DNA of 64,000 bases from positions 1 through 64,000 of the forward strand of contig WTXD01000072.1 of NCBI GenBank assembly GCA_022496205.1. Direction: 5' to 3'. Below, piece after piece: positions 1 to 12,228 of this stretch. The position numbers and the translations under genes are program-made. Source of the DNA: Gloeopeniophorella convolvens (taxonomy: Eukaryota; Basidiomycota; Agaricomycetes; Russulales). The notes under the pieces were generated by a model. That model saw nothing but the letters and a program-made list of their open reading frames with translations. It searched no databases and was not told the DNA's origin. The first letter of the stretch is position 1, and each line of letters opens with the position of its first letter.

Positions 1-1744
1 TAGAAGCCTTGTTTATGTATGCCGCGAATTCGGCCGGGGTCGGAGTATGTTGCCGCTGATCGTAGTATGGTGGTTTGGCCTCATCCTTGGTCGCGATTTT
101 GCGAGCCGTTGCAGGACGTCCTTGTGTCTTAGGGCAAGCCCTAGACATATGGCCTCGATTTCCGCACTTGAAGCAGCGTCCTTCGGCGAAGTACCTTTGC
201 CGTTCTTCTTCGGATAGACGTGGACCTCTCTGTTCGGTCTGCCTTTGGTTGGTATTGATCGTGTCGGTTTGGATCGAGTCAACGTCCATTGGTACTACGT
301 CATCGTTGCGGGGTCGTGGTCTATACCCTCCTTGATTCCCGTTGTTTGGGCGGGGTTGGAAGCGTGGTTGAAGCGGTCGATCTTCCTTTCTGAAGATGTC
401 ATTGATCTCGGCACGGTGATCTTGTTGTTTGGACAGCTCCTTGGTCCATTGGTCGAATTTCCACTTGGGCCTGGTATTGTTATGGCCGAAGGGATCATCG
501 GCTCGTTCGACCACGCGGACAACTAGGGCCTCCGGAAGTCCTCGTAGGAAGATGCGAATGAGTTCGACATCGTTGAGGTCGTATTCGGCGCGGCGCGCTG
601 TGGTCCTGAAACGTCCTACATAGGAGTCGAAGCTTTCGGCTCTTGGGATCCATCCCATGACTTTGAGGATGGTGCGGGCGCGGGTGGCTGATGCACGATC
701 GAGGAATTTCTCGTCCGCCATTTCTTTGAACTTGTCCCATGCTTCGTTTGGCGTGGCTGGTGGGTCAGCTGGGTCGGTTGCCTTCTGTGCTCTGACTTTG
801 GCAAGCCAGGCGAGCTTCTCTACAACCCAGTCTTCGATGACAGGGCCTCTGAAGTATGTGAGGGCGAGCGTGACTCGCTTCATTGGTTGGTCGACAAGGT
901 CGACTCCCGAGTTGAGTTGACAGAGCAGCTCGAACTGGCGCATGAAGGCGCGATAGAATTCGGATTTCCCATTGAATAGGATGGGAGCTTCGCCGGCTAG
1001 TTTGCCGTTGGAAGTGCGAGTTGGGGCCGGGGTCGTGTTGGTTACGTTGACCGACATGCTGTTGAGTTGGATAGCAGCGACTGATTCGATTACTGACTCG
1101 GTTTCAGTTTCGCGACGTGCTTCGATGTGATGTTCGTCTTCTTGTTGGATTTGGTCGATGAGTCGGCCAGGTGCAATTTGTTCGGTCAGTTGCGATGCTT
1201 GTGCAACTTCTTGGAAGTACTGGTGAATGTGTTCCGGGTACGGAACTTCTGCGAGATGTTCGTCGGTGATTGAGAACGTAAGGGTGCGTTCGTCAAGTTG
1301 GAGATACACCCAAGTGTAGTCCGGCCGCAAGTAGGTTCGGTGGGGGCGCCCAGATTCAGAGAATGTCTTGTAGTGACCGAGACGTCGGTTCCAGTGTTGT
1401 TCGGTTCCTCGAACTTCGATAGGTTGCTCTAGCTGAGCAAACGGTAGCGGCTGCTGATCAAGGGGTTCGTTTCGTCCCGGGGTGAGAGCTAGGAAAGCTT
1501 GTCCTAGTGTAACGTTCGTGCGCGACTCAGGTTCGGGCGTTGAATCGTCGTCGCTGGGCACGGACGGTTCGGGTTCGCGTCGGGGCTCCCAGTCGGGACT
1601 CGCTGCGACGAAGGGTTCGGTCGGAGTCAAAGACGTGGATCCGCGTGGATCCTCTTCGATGGGCTGGGACGTGGTGACGAGGGGCGACCAATCGGGTCGC
1701 TCGGACTGAGGATAGAGGAGAAGGGACTCGGATTCGCGCTGTAG
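1..1744 (-). CDS. Ty3/gypsy-type retrotransposon Gag, partial
   Basis: Minus-strand Gag polyprotein of an LTR retrotransposon; its C-terminal end lies beyond the left edge. A CCHC zinc knuckle (CFKCGNRGHMSRAC) is read at 131-175, preceded by a basic, Pro/Arg-rich linker. Upstream of that, at about 500-1000, is a capsid-like region with FNGKSEFYRAFMRQFELL and DWVVEKLAWL, typical of basidiomycete Ty3 Gag. The frame is open from 1744 to position 1 without a stop. The first ATG is at 1057, yet roughly 229 codons upstream of it also look coding (acidic, Pro/Glu-rich, with few gaps in character), so the start could be a lost ATG, a spliced leader or a non-AUG start. Protease, RT and integrase would lie off the left end. 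Family assignment is firm; the N-terminus is not. Confidence 0.8.
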
Positions 1745-1747
1745 CTA

Positions 1748-3237
1748 CTGTACTGGAGAATACAGGAGGACAAGCTTAAGTCTACAGAGCGAACGAGCTT
1801 GTCCTTAAATACTCGACGAGCACAGCCGTATCGTACAGAGAGGTTTGCATAAGGCAAGGAGAGGGATCCTTGTAGTCGTAAACGAGGCGCGAGGAGTCAG
1901 AGAGGCGATGCGGCGCAAGAGAACGAGGAGACGAGACGAGCGGCGCAGCGCGGGAACGAGGCGCGTACCGTACGAAAAAGGAAAGAGTAAGGAAAATAGT
2001 AGGGTAGTACGTAGAGCCGTAACATCCTGCACGAGCGGGAGCAGCACGGGGTCCATGGGGTCTGCGTGCGCGAGCACGATGCATGCGGAAACGCCGTTGC
2101 GCGCGATGCTGGTTGGTGCAATGCGCAGCAAGGTGGCATTAGCACTGGCGTTGTGCCGCATGAGTAGGGGTCTTGCATGTGGGGGCTGCACACGCCAGTC
2201 GCAAAGATCCAGTCCCCCACGAAGCGGCACGCGAGCAGGGGGTGGATCGCAGATGCGCCGGTGCTGCTGCACCCATGTTAAACATACTTAGAGAAGTATG
2301 GACATTAGATGGACACGTGCATACCGACGTTGTGTATAGGCGGATCCGTGCAGTCCAGAACCGCATCCCTATCGGCAGCGAACTTCTCGTCAAAGATATC
2401 AGGGTGGTTCGTGCCGCATCGGTGAGCTCGAGGAGGCGCACGAGGCGGGGATGATGCGCCGGCAGCTGCACAATACTTAGCTGACTGCAATCCACGCAAA
2501 GCGCGTCACTATGGAATACGCGTGCCGACAGGCGGTGCGCCGAAACCCCGCTTTGTTCTAGGTTGTGCGCAATCGGGGTGCGCCAGCCGGTGCTCGGGAG
2601 CTATGCGATGAGGTAGGGTGGGACGGCACAGTACCCACCTCGGGGTAGACCACCCTGTCGTCTGGAGTGTCTAGCTACAGATGTAAGTCATGCGTGAGCA
2701 GCACAAACAGCACTTGCGTGAGCTCGAGCGTTACTTCCGGTTCCGGTCAGGGCCGGTTACCGGTTACCGATGCACGGGTGCACCACGTGGGAGTCGACTT
2801 AGTCGTGAGTTTGTCGAGTCGTCAGGCAAGCCCTCACACACTCCTGCTAAGTTCCAATCACTGCCCCCGTCCATTGATTCCGTCAACCATATACCCCCGT
2901 AGGGGGTGAAAGCCATGGTGATTCCGCTCTGTGAAGGTCTGGGAACGAGACTGGATCCTGTCAGGGCGTGAGGCTCCGCCTAGTCTGCTGCGCTCGCCAG
3001 CAGACAAATGTATTTTCCATCGGTGCGCATAACGGCTATGCTGACAATACAGCCGGATTTGTGGTGTAGACGGTTCGCCGAGTCTAACATACTCCGTCGA
3101 CGTCCCAGCGGAAAATACTGATGACCGTCGTCCCGCAGCCCACGTACATCTGTATTGCCGTACCCGAGGACCTCTGTTGCATGGAGCATGAAGCGATGTG
3201 CCTTCTCTCCGCGGACTACCGCGTATCGTGTATGTGA
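1748..3237. other. Non-coding stretch upstream of Gag, possible LTR/leader
   Basis: No convincing gene. The part from about 1755 to 2040 shares short blocks, in the same order and orientation, with 39000-39300 of the solo LTR described below (a cttaag pair, a 'cagagaggtttgcata'-like block and a 'ggaaagagtaaggaaaa'-like block). This suggests remains of a related LTR or leader adjoining the Gag element. No terminal TG...CA pair or target duplication could be fixed. The rest, to the lipase promoter, holds nothing I recognise. Confidence 0.35.
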
Positions 3238-3243
3238 TATAAA
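3238..3243 (+). promoter_or_regulatory. TATA box of lipase 1
   Basis: TATAAA sits 69-74 bases upstream of the ATG at 3312, a usual spacing in basidiomycete genes. Inferred from position and sequence only. Confidence 0.5.
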
Positions 3244-3311
3244 GCCCTGGCATCGTATTCTCCATGTCCAGCGAGCCTTCCCGCGCCTCATAAGGCCCCC
3301 GACCCGCAGCC

Positions 3312-4481
3312 ATGCTCTCACTGCGCTCTGTCCTCGTCCTCACGTCTGCCGGGCTGGCCAAGTGTCAGTCAATCACGACGTTGAGCTCCGCGCAGATCGC
3401 GACGTTCGCCCCGTTCACCTACTTCGCGAGCACGGCGTACTGCTCGCCGTCGACGACGATCACCTGGTCCTGCGGAGGTTCGTGCCGTGGCTCACTTGAT
3501 TCAGACGACACGGAACACTGAGATGTTTCCCATAGCTAAATGCCAGGCGAATCCCGGTTTCATCCCTGTCGCATCGGGCGGTGATGGTGACAAGACCCAA
3601 TTCTGTACGGAACATGTTGCTTCTATTGTTACAAGCGGTGCCCACAACAAAGGCAGGGTATGTTGGGTTCGCGCCCGCACAGAACACGGTCATTGTCGCG
3701 CACCAAGGCACCAACACCGACGACTTGTGCGTTACCATTATGGGTACTCCCGAGGCGCTCATAGCTGATTAATCTATCAGCTTCGCGGACCTGACCGACG
3801 CCAATTTCTTCCTGAACCCGCTGAGCCCGTCGCTCTTCCCAGGTGTGTCGTCCTCCGTCAAGGCGCACAACGGAATTGCGTCTGAGCAAGCCAGGTGGGT
3901 TTTCACCTCACACTCTCCTGCACGGAGCTGTAACGACTCATCATGCGCAGCACGGCATCAACGATCCTCAGCGCGGTCAATCGGGCGCTCTCCGCGCACG
4001 GTGCGACGTCCGTCACGACCGTCGGCCACTCGCTCGGCGCCGCCCTCGCCCTCCTCGACGCGCTCTACCTGCGCATCCAGCTCCCCGCGAGCGTGACCGT
4101 GAGCACGGTTGGCTACGGCCTACCGCGCGTGGGCAACCGGGCGTTCGCGAGCCTGATCGACAGTACACTCGGCGGGCGCGTGACGCACATCAACAACAAG
4201 AAGGACCCAATCCCGACCGTGCCCGGGATGCTCCTCGGGTTCCACCACCCCGCCGGCGAGATTCACATTCAAGACTCGGGCGCATGGGACTCGTGCCCTG
4301 GTGCGTGCTTTCCTTGGCCCCTGGGACCTGTGCATAGCGCGAGGCTGACATAATACACTGCTGCGATGCAGGCGACGATAACTCGTCTGACCTGTGCATT
4401 GTGGGCGATGTGTCGAACATCTTTGAGGGTGACCTGAGTGATCACGACGGGCCTTACGCGGGGATCACGATGGGCTGCTGA
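3312..4481 (+). CDS. Secreted class 3 lipase, copy 1
   Basis: Triacylglycerol lipase/esterase of the fungal class 3 (alpha/beta hydrolase) family, expected outside the cell. Exons: 3312-3477, 3536-3604, 3657-3726, 3781-3894, 3951-4300, 4372-4481; these join to 292 residues with all introns GT-AG. Residues 1 to about 18 form a signal peptide ending near a Cys/Gln. The nucleophile elbow GHSLG places Ser167; the likely triad partners are Asp225 in NNKKDPIP and His245 in GEIHIQDSG. The oxyanion-side motif IVAHQGTNT and the segment YGLPRVGN are also present. Paired cysteines near the N- and C-termini suggest disulfides. It lies head-to-tail with a paralog at 5446-6616 that has introns at the same five places and phases, so the two arose by tandem duplication. 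No damage is visible. The substrate is not shown by sequence. Confidence 0.93.
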
Positions 4482-5374
4482 GCCGCGAACACGCCCATAA
4501 AAGCAACAGTGTTGTACCAGCGTGATTCTATTTTCATTCCTGGGGTGTATGGGCTTCGTTTATATATCTGTCACGGAAGATCGGCCCTGTTTTTGTGCTT
4601 GTAGGCTGTATCGGCGGTTCGTGCTCTTGTCCGGTGGCGACGGGCGTGATGAAGTACGGGCGTCCTCGCCGGGTCCTCGTGCTCGCTGTTTGGCGCGGGG
4701 TTTCCAGTCGACCGCTGCCACTTCCCTTCCTATCGAACATGTTACACCACCCAAGACACCACCAGTCCCAATGAACTTCACCGGGCTCCGGTCACCGCAG
4801 TGTCCGAATAGTCTTCTTCGCCATCGTTCAACGGCATTACAGTCAGTTTTTTTGTTTCCTTGCCTCTGCCTCTCGTCATTAAGGTGCGTTTGGGCATAGC
4901 ATCTCGGAGGGTTTCTGTCAACGGGTCATTGATGGGCGGCATTCTGAGTCCGTAATGTCCTACCTGTGACCGCATGATGGATCAGAGTGCCATCTCTCTC
5001 ACTGTCTTCGGACTAGGAGCTATAGTGCCCCCGGCTCTGCCGTAGGATGCGCACCCATGTTATGTTGAATAAGGTTGAGTGCAAGTCGGGTTCGCGGCAA
5101 GCGTCACGCAGCATTTGCTCATCGTGAACACACATATTCGCTGACTAAGAGTCCATAATTAAATTCTTTGATTGGGTGCCGCGCGCGACACGGATGGGAA
5201 GGGGAAAAGTCGAGTGCGGAAACAGCTCGATCGGCAACGAAGACACGAAGATCTCCGATCGCAACACATGGCCGCTGCTACCCCGCTCGCTACCGTCACT
5301 GGGCCCGGGCAGCCTTCCACTCGGCTGACTTCGCCATAAGTGCTTCTACGTTCCTTGGCCGACAGCAAATGGCA
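4482..5374. other. Intergenic between the two lipases
   Basis: Contains the 3' flank of lipase 1 and the upstream region of lipase 2. Short open frames on both strands have no family features. Nothing else recognised. Confidence 0.6.
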
Positions 5375-5380
5375 TATATA
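5375..5380 (+). promoter_or_regulatory. TATA box of lipase 2
   Basis: TATATA 66-71 bases upstream of the ATG at 5446. Assigned by position. Confidence 0.5.
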
Positions 5381-5445
5381 GTCCAACATCCTGGTGGTTG
5401 CAGAATTCAGCCACCTAGACAACAACACCCCTTTCCAATCGCGTC

Positions 5446-6616
5446 ATGAGGTCGTTCGTATCCTCCGCGCTGTTCTCGCTGCTTGTTCTGTCTGGAGCTT
5501 CTCGAGCTGCCTCGGTCAAACGGCAGTCGGTCACTTCGCTCTCGAAAGCTCAAATCTCAGCCTTCAAGCCCTTCACGCAATTTACAGGCGCTGTCTACTG
5601 TCCGCCAAGCACGACCCTTTCGTGGACGTGCGGGAGTACGTGTGTCGCCATACGTTTCTCATCCGCAAAGCTCACACAGAGGACCAGCGAATTGCGATGC
5701 GCATCCTCATTTCGTCCCAACGGCTTCTGGCGGAGATGGAAACGGGGTGCAGTACTGTGAGCCGCAGTCTGACTCCTCCGATGCGGTGTGGCTTATGCAT
5801 ACCAATAGGGTATGTCGGGTTCGCGCCCTCGCTGGACACGGTGATCGTGGCACACCAGGGCACGAACACGACCCAACTGTACGTGACGAGCTCAGTGGGG
5901 CGTCTCTTGAGTCGCTGACGAGGCGTTTTCAGTCTCGCGGACCTCACGGATCTCGATCTCGTCTTGTCACCCCTGGACCCTACACTTTTCCCAAACGTCC
6001 CGCTCACTGCGCTGGTCCATTCCGGTTTCGCCCTGGAGCAAGCCAAGTGCGTTCGCTCTCGCGCTGCATGCCGATCTCCGCTCATCCATCCAACAGGACG
6101 GCTAGCGCCGTCTTGTCTGCCGTAAAAACGACGCTCAACGCACACGGCGCCAACACGGTTACTGTGGTCGGGCACTCGCTCGGCGCCGCGCTCGCCCTGC
6201 TCGACTCTGTCTATCTCCCGCTGCACCTCCCGACGGACGTCAATGTCAGGACGATCACCTACGGCCTGCCGCGCGTTGGGGACCAGGTGTTCGCAGACTA
6301 CGTCGACGCGCACCTCAATCTGACGCACATCAACAACAAGGAAGACCCGATTCCTATCGTCCCTGGTCGTTTCCTCGGCTACGTGCACCCTTCTGGTCAG
6401 ATCCATATCCAGGATTCGGGTGTGTGGTCTGTGTGTCCAGGTATGTTGCCTGTTGTCAGACCTGTGCAGATAATAACACAAGCCTGGTCTACCGCAGGCC
6501 AGGAAAACTCCTCTAAGTTGTGTACCGACGGCGACGTGCCGAGCATTTTTGGCAGCAACGAGACGAACCATGACGGCCCGTATGATGGCGTCAAGTTGGG
6601 GTTGTGCACTCCATGA
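5446..6616 (+). CDS. Secreted class 3 lipase, copy 2
   Basis: Paralog of the lipase at 3312-4481. Exons: 5446-5635, 5688-5756, 5809-5878, 5933-6046, 6097-6440, 6498-6616; joined length 301 residues. Exons 2, 3 and 4 have exactly the same lengths (69, 70, 114) as in copy 1, and all five intron phases agree. The start Met opens a signal peptide (about 20 residues) followed by a KRQ site that could be cut by a Kex2-like protease. GHSLG gives Ser175; Asp231 lies in NNKEDPIP and His251 in GQIHIQDSG. VAHQGTNT and YGLPRVGD are conserved. The C-terminus differs most from copy 1 (extra NETNHDGPYDG region, ending CTP). It appears intact. Secretion and ester hydrolysis are inferred from the family. Confidence 0.93.
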
Positions 6617-7778
6617 GATCGCAGTGGCTTGCCAATCTCCGATTTGGACTTCAAGGATAGTTCAACTTCTTATCTTAGACACAGATACCCTTAATCATAC
6701 CCCAATGCTAACCCATACCTGTCCGTTGATGCTTTCGTTTGGTGGAAGACGCGTGATGAGGTGGCGCAGTGCGCTGAGCACTAACGGCGGACGCGGGCGA
6801 CAACCGGCGGAGGAGGCCGGAGAATGGAGTCCGAGATTGGACGCGAGGATTCTGGTCCCGTGACATTGAGCTGAGCGCGCCCGCGCCCGCGTCGTCGTCG
6901 ACACGCAGACGTTTTGCTTCCTACTGCCACGCTGGTGGTGGGTTGCCTCCCCCAAGCTTCCCCTGCTCTCTCCACCAGGTTATTTTCCCCGCATGCCGTT
7001 GTATTTCCTCTCGAAATTGACAATGAACCCTATTCAAGGTGGATTGGGGGTGCTGCTGGTGAGCGACGCGGGCCTCGGCATTTCATCTTGGCGCCTTGCC
7101 ACGTCTACGGTTGCGAATATGATAACTTATACCGCAGCCTGTATATTGTGATAATCTACGCAAACAACCTGCGATGATCCCGTAACAATGCATCGTCCCG
7201 ACGCCTTCCCAATCACCAGACTCTCGGACCTACCACCTTCGGGTTCTGTCTCACACGCCGTACAGGTTGTTCTTCCCGTTACCCTTTCACGCAGGTTGGA
7301 AAAACCCTCTACAAACGATCGATGCTGCGCGCTACTGATTGTTCCATTCATATACGCATACACACGCTCACGGAAGGGGGAAGAGTCAACTTTCCGACAT
7401 GACCTCCACGGAACTTGCCACCGGAAGGCATAGTTCCCGTCTCCATCACACCCTGCCTCTAGGCTGTATGCTTTCTGGATGGGGTTTGGATTCTGAACCT
7501 TTCTTCGGTCTACCGCTGCATTGGGCTATTGAATACGTGTCATCTGCAGTACGTATCCTACAGCAGCGTAATGATACCGTCTTTCATGGCAGCGTTCGGC
7601 ACCGGAGCCGGAGACGCATCCAGATCGTACATCAAGCAAGTACTCACATTCCTGCCACCAGCAATCCGTGCGTGCGCTCTATACCAACTACGTTACGAAC
7701 TATCTCTTCATATCAATGCAACGTGAGAAAGGGTACACACAGCTTGTCTGGGACCCCGTTTTCCTTTTGTCCAGATGG
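6617..7778. other. Intergenic, nothing recognised
   Basis: Downstream flank of lipase 2 and upstream flank of the gene at 7825. I see no domain, RNA gene or repeat in it. Confidence 0.6.
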
Positions 7779-7785
7779 TATAAAA
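7779..7785 (+). promoter_or_regulatory. TATA box of gene at 7825
   Basis: TATAAAA about 40 bases upstream of the ATG at 7825, with a pyrimidine-rich stretch between. Assigned by position. Confidence 0.5.
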
Positions 7786-7824
7786 CTTGTCTGTTCTTTC
7801 AGCTCTCACCTTGATCGATTCACC

Positions 7825-8813
7825 ATGATCTACGCCTCAAAGTCCTTTGCGAACCAAATCAGCGACCTCGCGACCACTTTTAAGGCGTCCTGTGCCGCTA
7901 AAGCCAGATTCTACTGGGAGGATGGCAATGGGCGTGGCCTTCGTCTTGAAGCCACTGATGTCAGGAAGGAGTTCGTTGAAACTGTCGAATTCGGAAGCGG
8001 TAAGTCGTATCCTCTTGTCATCCGGTGAGCAGCCTTCTAAACATACACCCAGGCCAGGAAGGCTTCCTCTTCTACAACGCTCCAACCGATTTCGACTTCG
8101 ACAATGATGACGGGCCTATAACCTACAGAACGTACTTCAACAGTGAGAACCCTATGGCCGTGCGGATGGACTTCTTCGCTGCAGCTGCGGCAAACCCCTT
8201 CTCGAGTGTAAGTGTTCGAGATCCTTGTCTGCCATGGATTATGCTCATCTTGATCGGAAATTGTCTAGTTCCTATCTAGGGATACGGTACGCGACTCGGT
8301 AGTGTTCCGCATATAGAATCCTTACGCCCACCCAGGACGCAATCCGCGGAAAGACCACTGACATTCCCGATGGTGGATCAGGCAAATGGCAAGATCTTCA
8401 GCCCGGGACGAGCTTCGCCTCGCTCCACAAGGTCAGCTCCAGCTTTGAGGTAGTTCTGAAGGTACCCCCCATCGGAAAGGAAGCGATATTCAATGTGCCA
8501 GACAATTCCCAGGGACAATCCATCGGTAACTCGACTGCTGTATTATCATGCGCCTCACCTGACGCAAGTTCTTCGTCGTTAGATACCCCCGGTGTATTCC
8601 GTTTCGTCAAGCTGTCGGAACTCGATTCGAGTGTTCCGTCTGTGGTCAACTACGACGGAGATAGAATCATTTTCTATCCCGGAAGCGACCACAGCGAGTT
8701 CACCGGTGTTGTGAGTATATGTCGTATTCTATCCGGAAATCGCCCTCCTTACGCTTCTCCCCAATTCGCAGTTCTTCCGTGAGCATGCTTCCAGTGTGAC
8801 CTACGTCTACTGA
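7825..8813 (+). CDS. Unrecognised protein, five exons
   Basis: Not recognised. Exons 7825-7999, 8053-8207, 8269-8286, 8336-8710 and 8772-8813 join without a frame break into 254 residues; all introns are GT-AG (49-61 bp) and the third exon is only 18 bases. There is no clear signal peptide or membrane helix. The first third is mixed charged (ARFYWEDGNGRG, QEGFLFYNAPTDFDFDND). The middle has a small Ala run (FFAAAAANPF). The second half is rich in Ser, Asp and beta-forming residues (FRFVKLSELDSS, DRIIFYPGSDHSEF), suggesting a beta-rich soluble domain. The last exon gives a short tail ending VTYVY. It stands alone between the lipases and the membrane protein cluster. The consistent splice pattern supports a real gene; no function can be given. 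Confidence 0.7.
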
Positions 8814-10104
8814 AACCCTCTGACTCTGTTGCAGCCCTCGAGGTGCTCCCCATCGACAATCATTTGGATGGGAACCCTCCCAGTGTCACCTGGCATGATC
8901 TCAAGTGATCTCAAGCTCATTGGAGATGGGGATGGATCATGGAGGCCCGGATGGAGTCCCACACGGGCCGTGCAACCGTGATGATAGGTGGTGCTGTGTT
9001 GCTGTTTTCGGTCTGTCTGTAGTGGATGTAGCAGGGTCCGGGTCGCTACGCACTGTTCTTTGAACTGACCTTCACGCCACGCGGTGTGTAAGAACCATCG
9101 TGAATTGGTTTCCCAGTAATTATGTGTTGACATTGGTCGAGTATCGGCAGTCATGGTTGCACGCGGATTGGTCGCCTCACCATGGCACCCGCAGCTGCCT
9201 GCAGGTCCTCTCGCAGGTGGCCGTCGGAGCTGGATGCGACAAAGTCGGTATTTGATCGAGTCACGTGCACGTATAACCGGCGGCCGATTGTCTGGCTCTG
9301 CGGCACGGTTGTCGACGTCCGCCCGCACTTACTCGCGCCAGCTTCATGCTTCAATTCCAAAAACCGTCCGACTGCAGTCACCACACTTAGCCCCTGCAGG
9401 AATGGAAGACGTTGCCCTCGTGCGTTTGAACGTCTCGCATCGACGACGGAAACTTTGCCATGCAACGAGTTTCCAGTTGTCACGCTAGACGACCATGCGT
9501 GCGTTTCGTAGTCACTGATCCCCTCTTCATGGACACCGCAAAATCTGCGGGTAGACGCTGCGGCTTCACCGGCCGCCACAGAAACGCAGAACCTCCTTAT
9601 AATGCAACCGTGTCCGGCCATGTTGGTGAGGGTTTGGGCACATCGTCAGTGGGCCTTCCGTGTCTACGACTCGGAACGGGTGACGGATATAGGCTGAATG
9701 AGTGCGTAGCTTTCATCCTTGCCTATGGCATCTTCTCACTCCGAGCATGGCGTTTTCTAAGTTCTCGGCGAAGGTCATTCACCCTGACTGCATCACCGTG
9801 CGAAGGCTCCCGAGCATCGCAGTTGGTAAACAAGTGGGTTCGTTCACGCGCGCACTCCGGCAACGGCCTTGATACGCTATCAACGATCACACATCGAAAA
9901 CATGGATGTCCCGGAAATCAGCGAATCAGGTCCTCACCAGCAGCGCCTCTCCGTTCACTAAACGTTCTAGAGTTATCTTCGAACCAGTGACCAAACGATT
10001 GCATCAAGGCGAAGCGCAGGCGCGTGAAACGTGGCTCTGTCCATTTCACTCATATACCTACGTGCGTTGGTGAGTCGGGTGCTAAACCCCTCAGTGTGTC
10101 TGAG
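8814..10104 (+). repeat. Upstream flank of membrane protein A, duplicated with the gene
   Basis: From about 9130 this stretch can be followed, block by block, in the flank of copy D (about 21965-23150). Shared blocks include the region around 'catttgatcgagtcacgtg', the 'cttagcccctgcagg' region and the stretch at 9880-10075. The last also recurs upstream of copy C (19380-19570). The duplication unit of the cluster is therefore larger than the gene. A short open frame at about 9530-9700 (Cys- and Arg-rich) has a damaged counterpart at 22505-22660, but I do not recognise a protein in it. Confidence 0.6.
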
Positions 10105-11603
10105 ATGAACCTGGAGCCGTGTACGAGTCCTTCGGACATCCTTCTTGTTGAGATTGCTGCGCCCTTTGGTGTAAGGTTCTATGGGGGTATCGCGGAAGCC
10201 GTATGCTTAGGTGAGTTCAGCCGCGACACTGGTGGAAATTCCGTAGCCACTGACACAGGAACAAAGGTTCCCTGACGTTCCTCACCGTTTTTGGTGCCTT
10301 CGTTCTATGGTAAGGTCGTCGATCGATCCCCACAATTCGTCCTCACGCACCTCAGCAAAAAAGGCTTCCGAGATAAAGCCAATGTCGGCCTGCTCGCCGT
10401 AGCTGTCACGATGTACATCAACTCACTCGTCCACTTTTCTGTTACGATACATCAAACCTTTTCCATCCACGGAGTCCAGGTGGGAACTGTGACACATCAG
10501 AAGTGGTTCTTCTCCCCGTCAGTTCTCAGCTATGGCCCCGAGTTGGCTGCCTTCATAGAGGGTAGCGTCCTTATAGTCAACGTACGTGGTGAATCATCTC
10601 CAAAAGACAGTGCAGTTCATGAGGGCGTGTCCGCCGAAGGTTGTTCTGAGCGATGCCATCGTGATGTGGCGCGCGTGGGCAATATGGGAGAAATCTACAG
10701 GCGTTCTTGTCCCTTCGATCGTTCTCTCCTTTGCCACCCTAGGTGAGTGCATGATTCGCGTCTCCCTAATGTGTACCATACGACTTAAAGGTTACTTGCA
10801 TTATCATAACAGCCGTAGGGATACGAAATATCGAACTCTTCGGGAGAACAGCTTCGAGCAGTGGCGACATATTTGCCAGTCTTAAGTCACGTGATGGATT
10901 TTTCGCAAGCGTTCTGGCCCTCTGCGTACTCTCTCTTTTGTCAAATCTTTGGGCACTGGCATTAGTGGGATGGAAAGCATGGTGGGGGAAGCTGATCCGA
11001 CCTTCACACCCTAGCAGCGATCTGACGATCTGCTCACAGGCTCCATAGGAGATGGTTCAAGCAATTGCGTGATGCCAACACGACCGACCGTAGCGCGGTT
11101 TGGTGCGCACTCGCTCTCCTGCTCGAGTCGGGCGCGGTGTACAGCATGATTTGGGTAAGAAATTATTCTCCTCGCTAGATTCCAATCTCTCAATAGTACC
11201 GATACAGGCCCTTTTCATAGCTGCAATTGTACTGGTTGGGACGAACTCTGTGATGACATACGTGGCGGTCGTCTTAACCGAAACCATCGTCTACATTGCG
11301 GTAAGTGCACACAATAGAAATTCGGGAGAGAGCATTCTCAACATTATCACGTTTGGATAGGCGATGTACCCCAGCGCAATCTTGCTGATCGCTGCGCTGC
11401 AGAAGCGTGCGTGCAATGAGATATCAAGCTACGAAAGCCCATCCCGTTCTGGCATCACCCGAGACACTTGGCTCGTAAGGTCTCTTGCAGAGCTCCTCGA
11501 GGGATCCCCGCAGGACTATTGCGTCCTCGGACTGCAAGGAGAAGCGACGCCGGAGAAGGTCATAGACATCGGGCACACTCTTGTCAGCGACCCGCTCGGA
11601 TGA
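10105..11603 (+). CDS. Seven-helix membrane protein family, copy A (intact)
   Basis: Polytopic membrane protein of a family expanded in this window (copies A-F); similar unnamed 7-TM-like proteins are common in basidiomycetes. Exons 10105-10210, 10267-10309, 10356-10581, 10640-10742, 10813-10981, 11040-11154, 11208-11300, 11361-11603 join to 365 residues. Hydrophobic segments fall near residues 18-50, 58-82, 118-140, 145-165, 187-214, 232-262 and 268-300. Family signatures are VLSDAIVMWRAW at helix 3, SNLWALALVGWKAW then HRRWFK after helix 5, ALLLESGAVYS in helix 6, and the final-exon start AMYPSAILLIAALQ. The acidic soluble tail after about 300 is presumed cytosolic. The HRR loop and layout resemble receptor-like proteins, but ligand and function are unknown. 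Start chosen by match to copies E and F (M-x-LEPC). It appears intact. Confidence 0.85.
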
Positions 11604-12228
11604 CGTTAGTGTTATGTCGAAAGCCTGGCGTTCCTGTTGCACACATAGGATAAGACTTGAGTTTACACCTCTCTCCTTCCTTCCGGCGACGACTTTCCCA
11701 CAGTGCGCCTTCAAGGCTTCCCACTGTATTCTTACCGGATACAGCTTCTTCATGTAGCGACGGCATCACGATAAATGTATTCTTTGACCCAATAGGTGAC
11801 CGGTGATCATCCAGGTATCCACCATGTGTTGTATCAAACGACCAACATCTCGCAGCGTGCACGAACGAACCACGAACGGATGGCCTTGCGGATGGCGCCT
11901 GAGAAGTCTGAATTCCACGCGATCACCGGAACCTTGAGAAGTCTTCTCCGCTGCTGGAGTCTGGGAAGGCAAGTCCAAGAATGCCAGAACAGTTAACCAG
12001 GGTTACCCTCGGACTTCTTTTCATTGTCTATCGTAGGAAAATTACAGCCTTGCAGAGTGTCTCATCTTGCACGTATGCTGGTGATCTTCGAAGCTTGAAG
12101 CTTGAGGAATCCATCGATTATCACTACCGCTTGATGGTGTTGCTTGACAATACTACCGCCCCGTCCGAGCCCGCCGTGCCACAGCTATAAGAGCTGTGAG
12201 TGGCATGCCATGCCAGTGCAGGAAGTTG
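11604..12228. other. Downstream of copy A, nothing recognised
   Basis: No open frame with family features on either strand. The stretch ends at the inverted repeat starting at 12229. Confidence 0.5.

Noticed and set aside
5672..6571. A 299-codon minus-strand frame over lipase 2
   Set aside because: Antisense of lipase exons 2-6; no domain.
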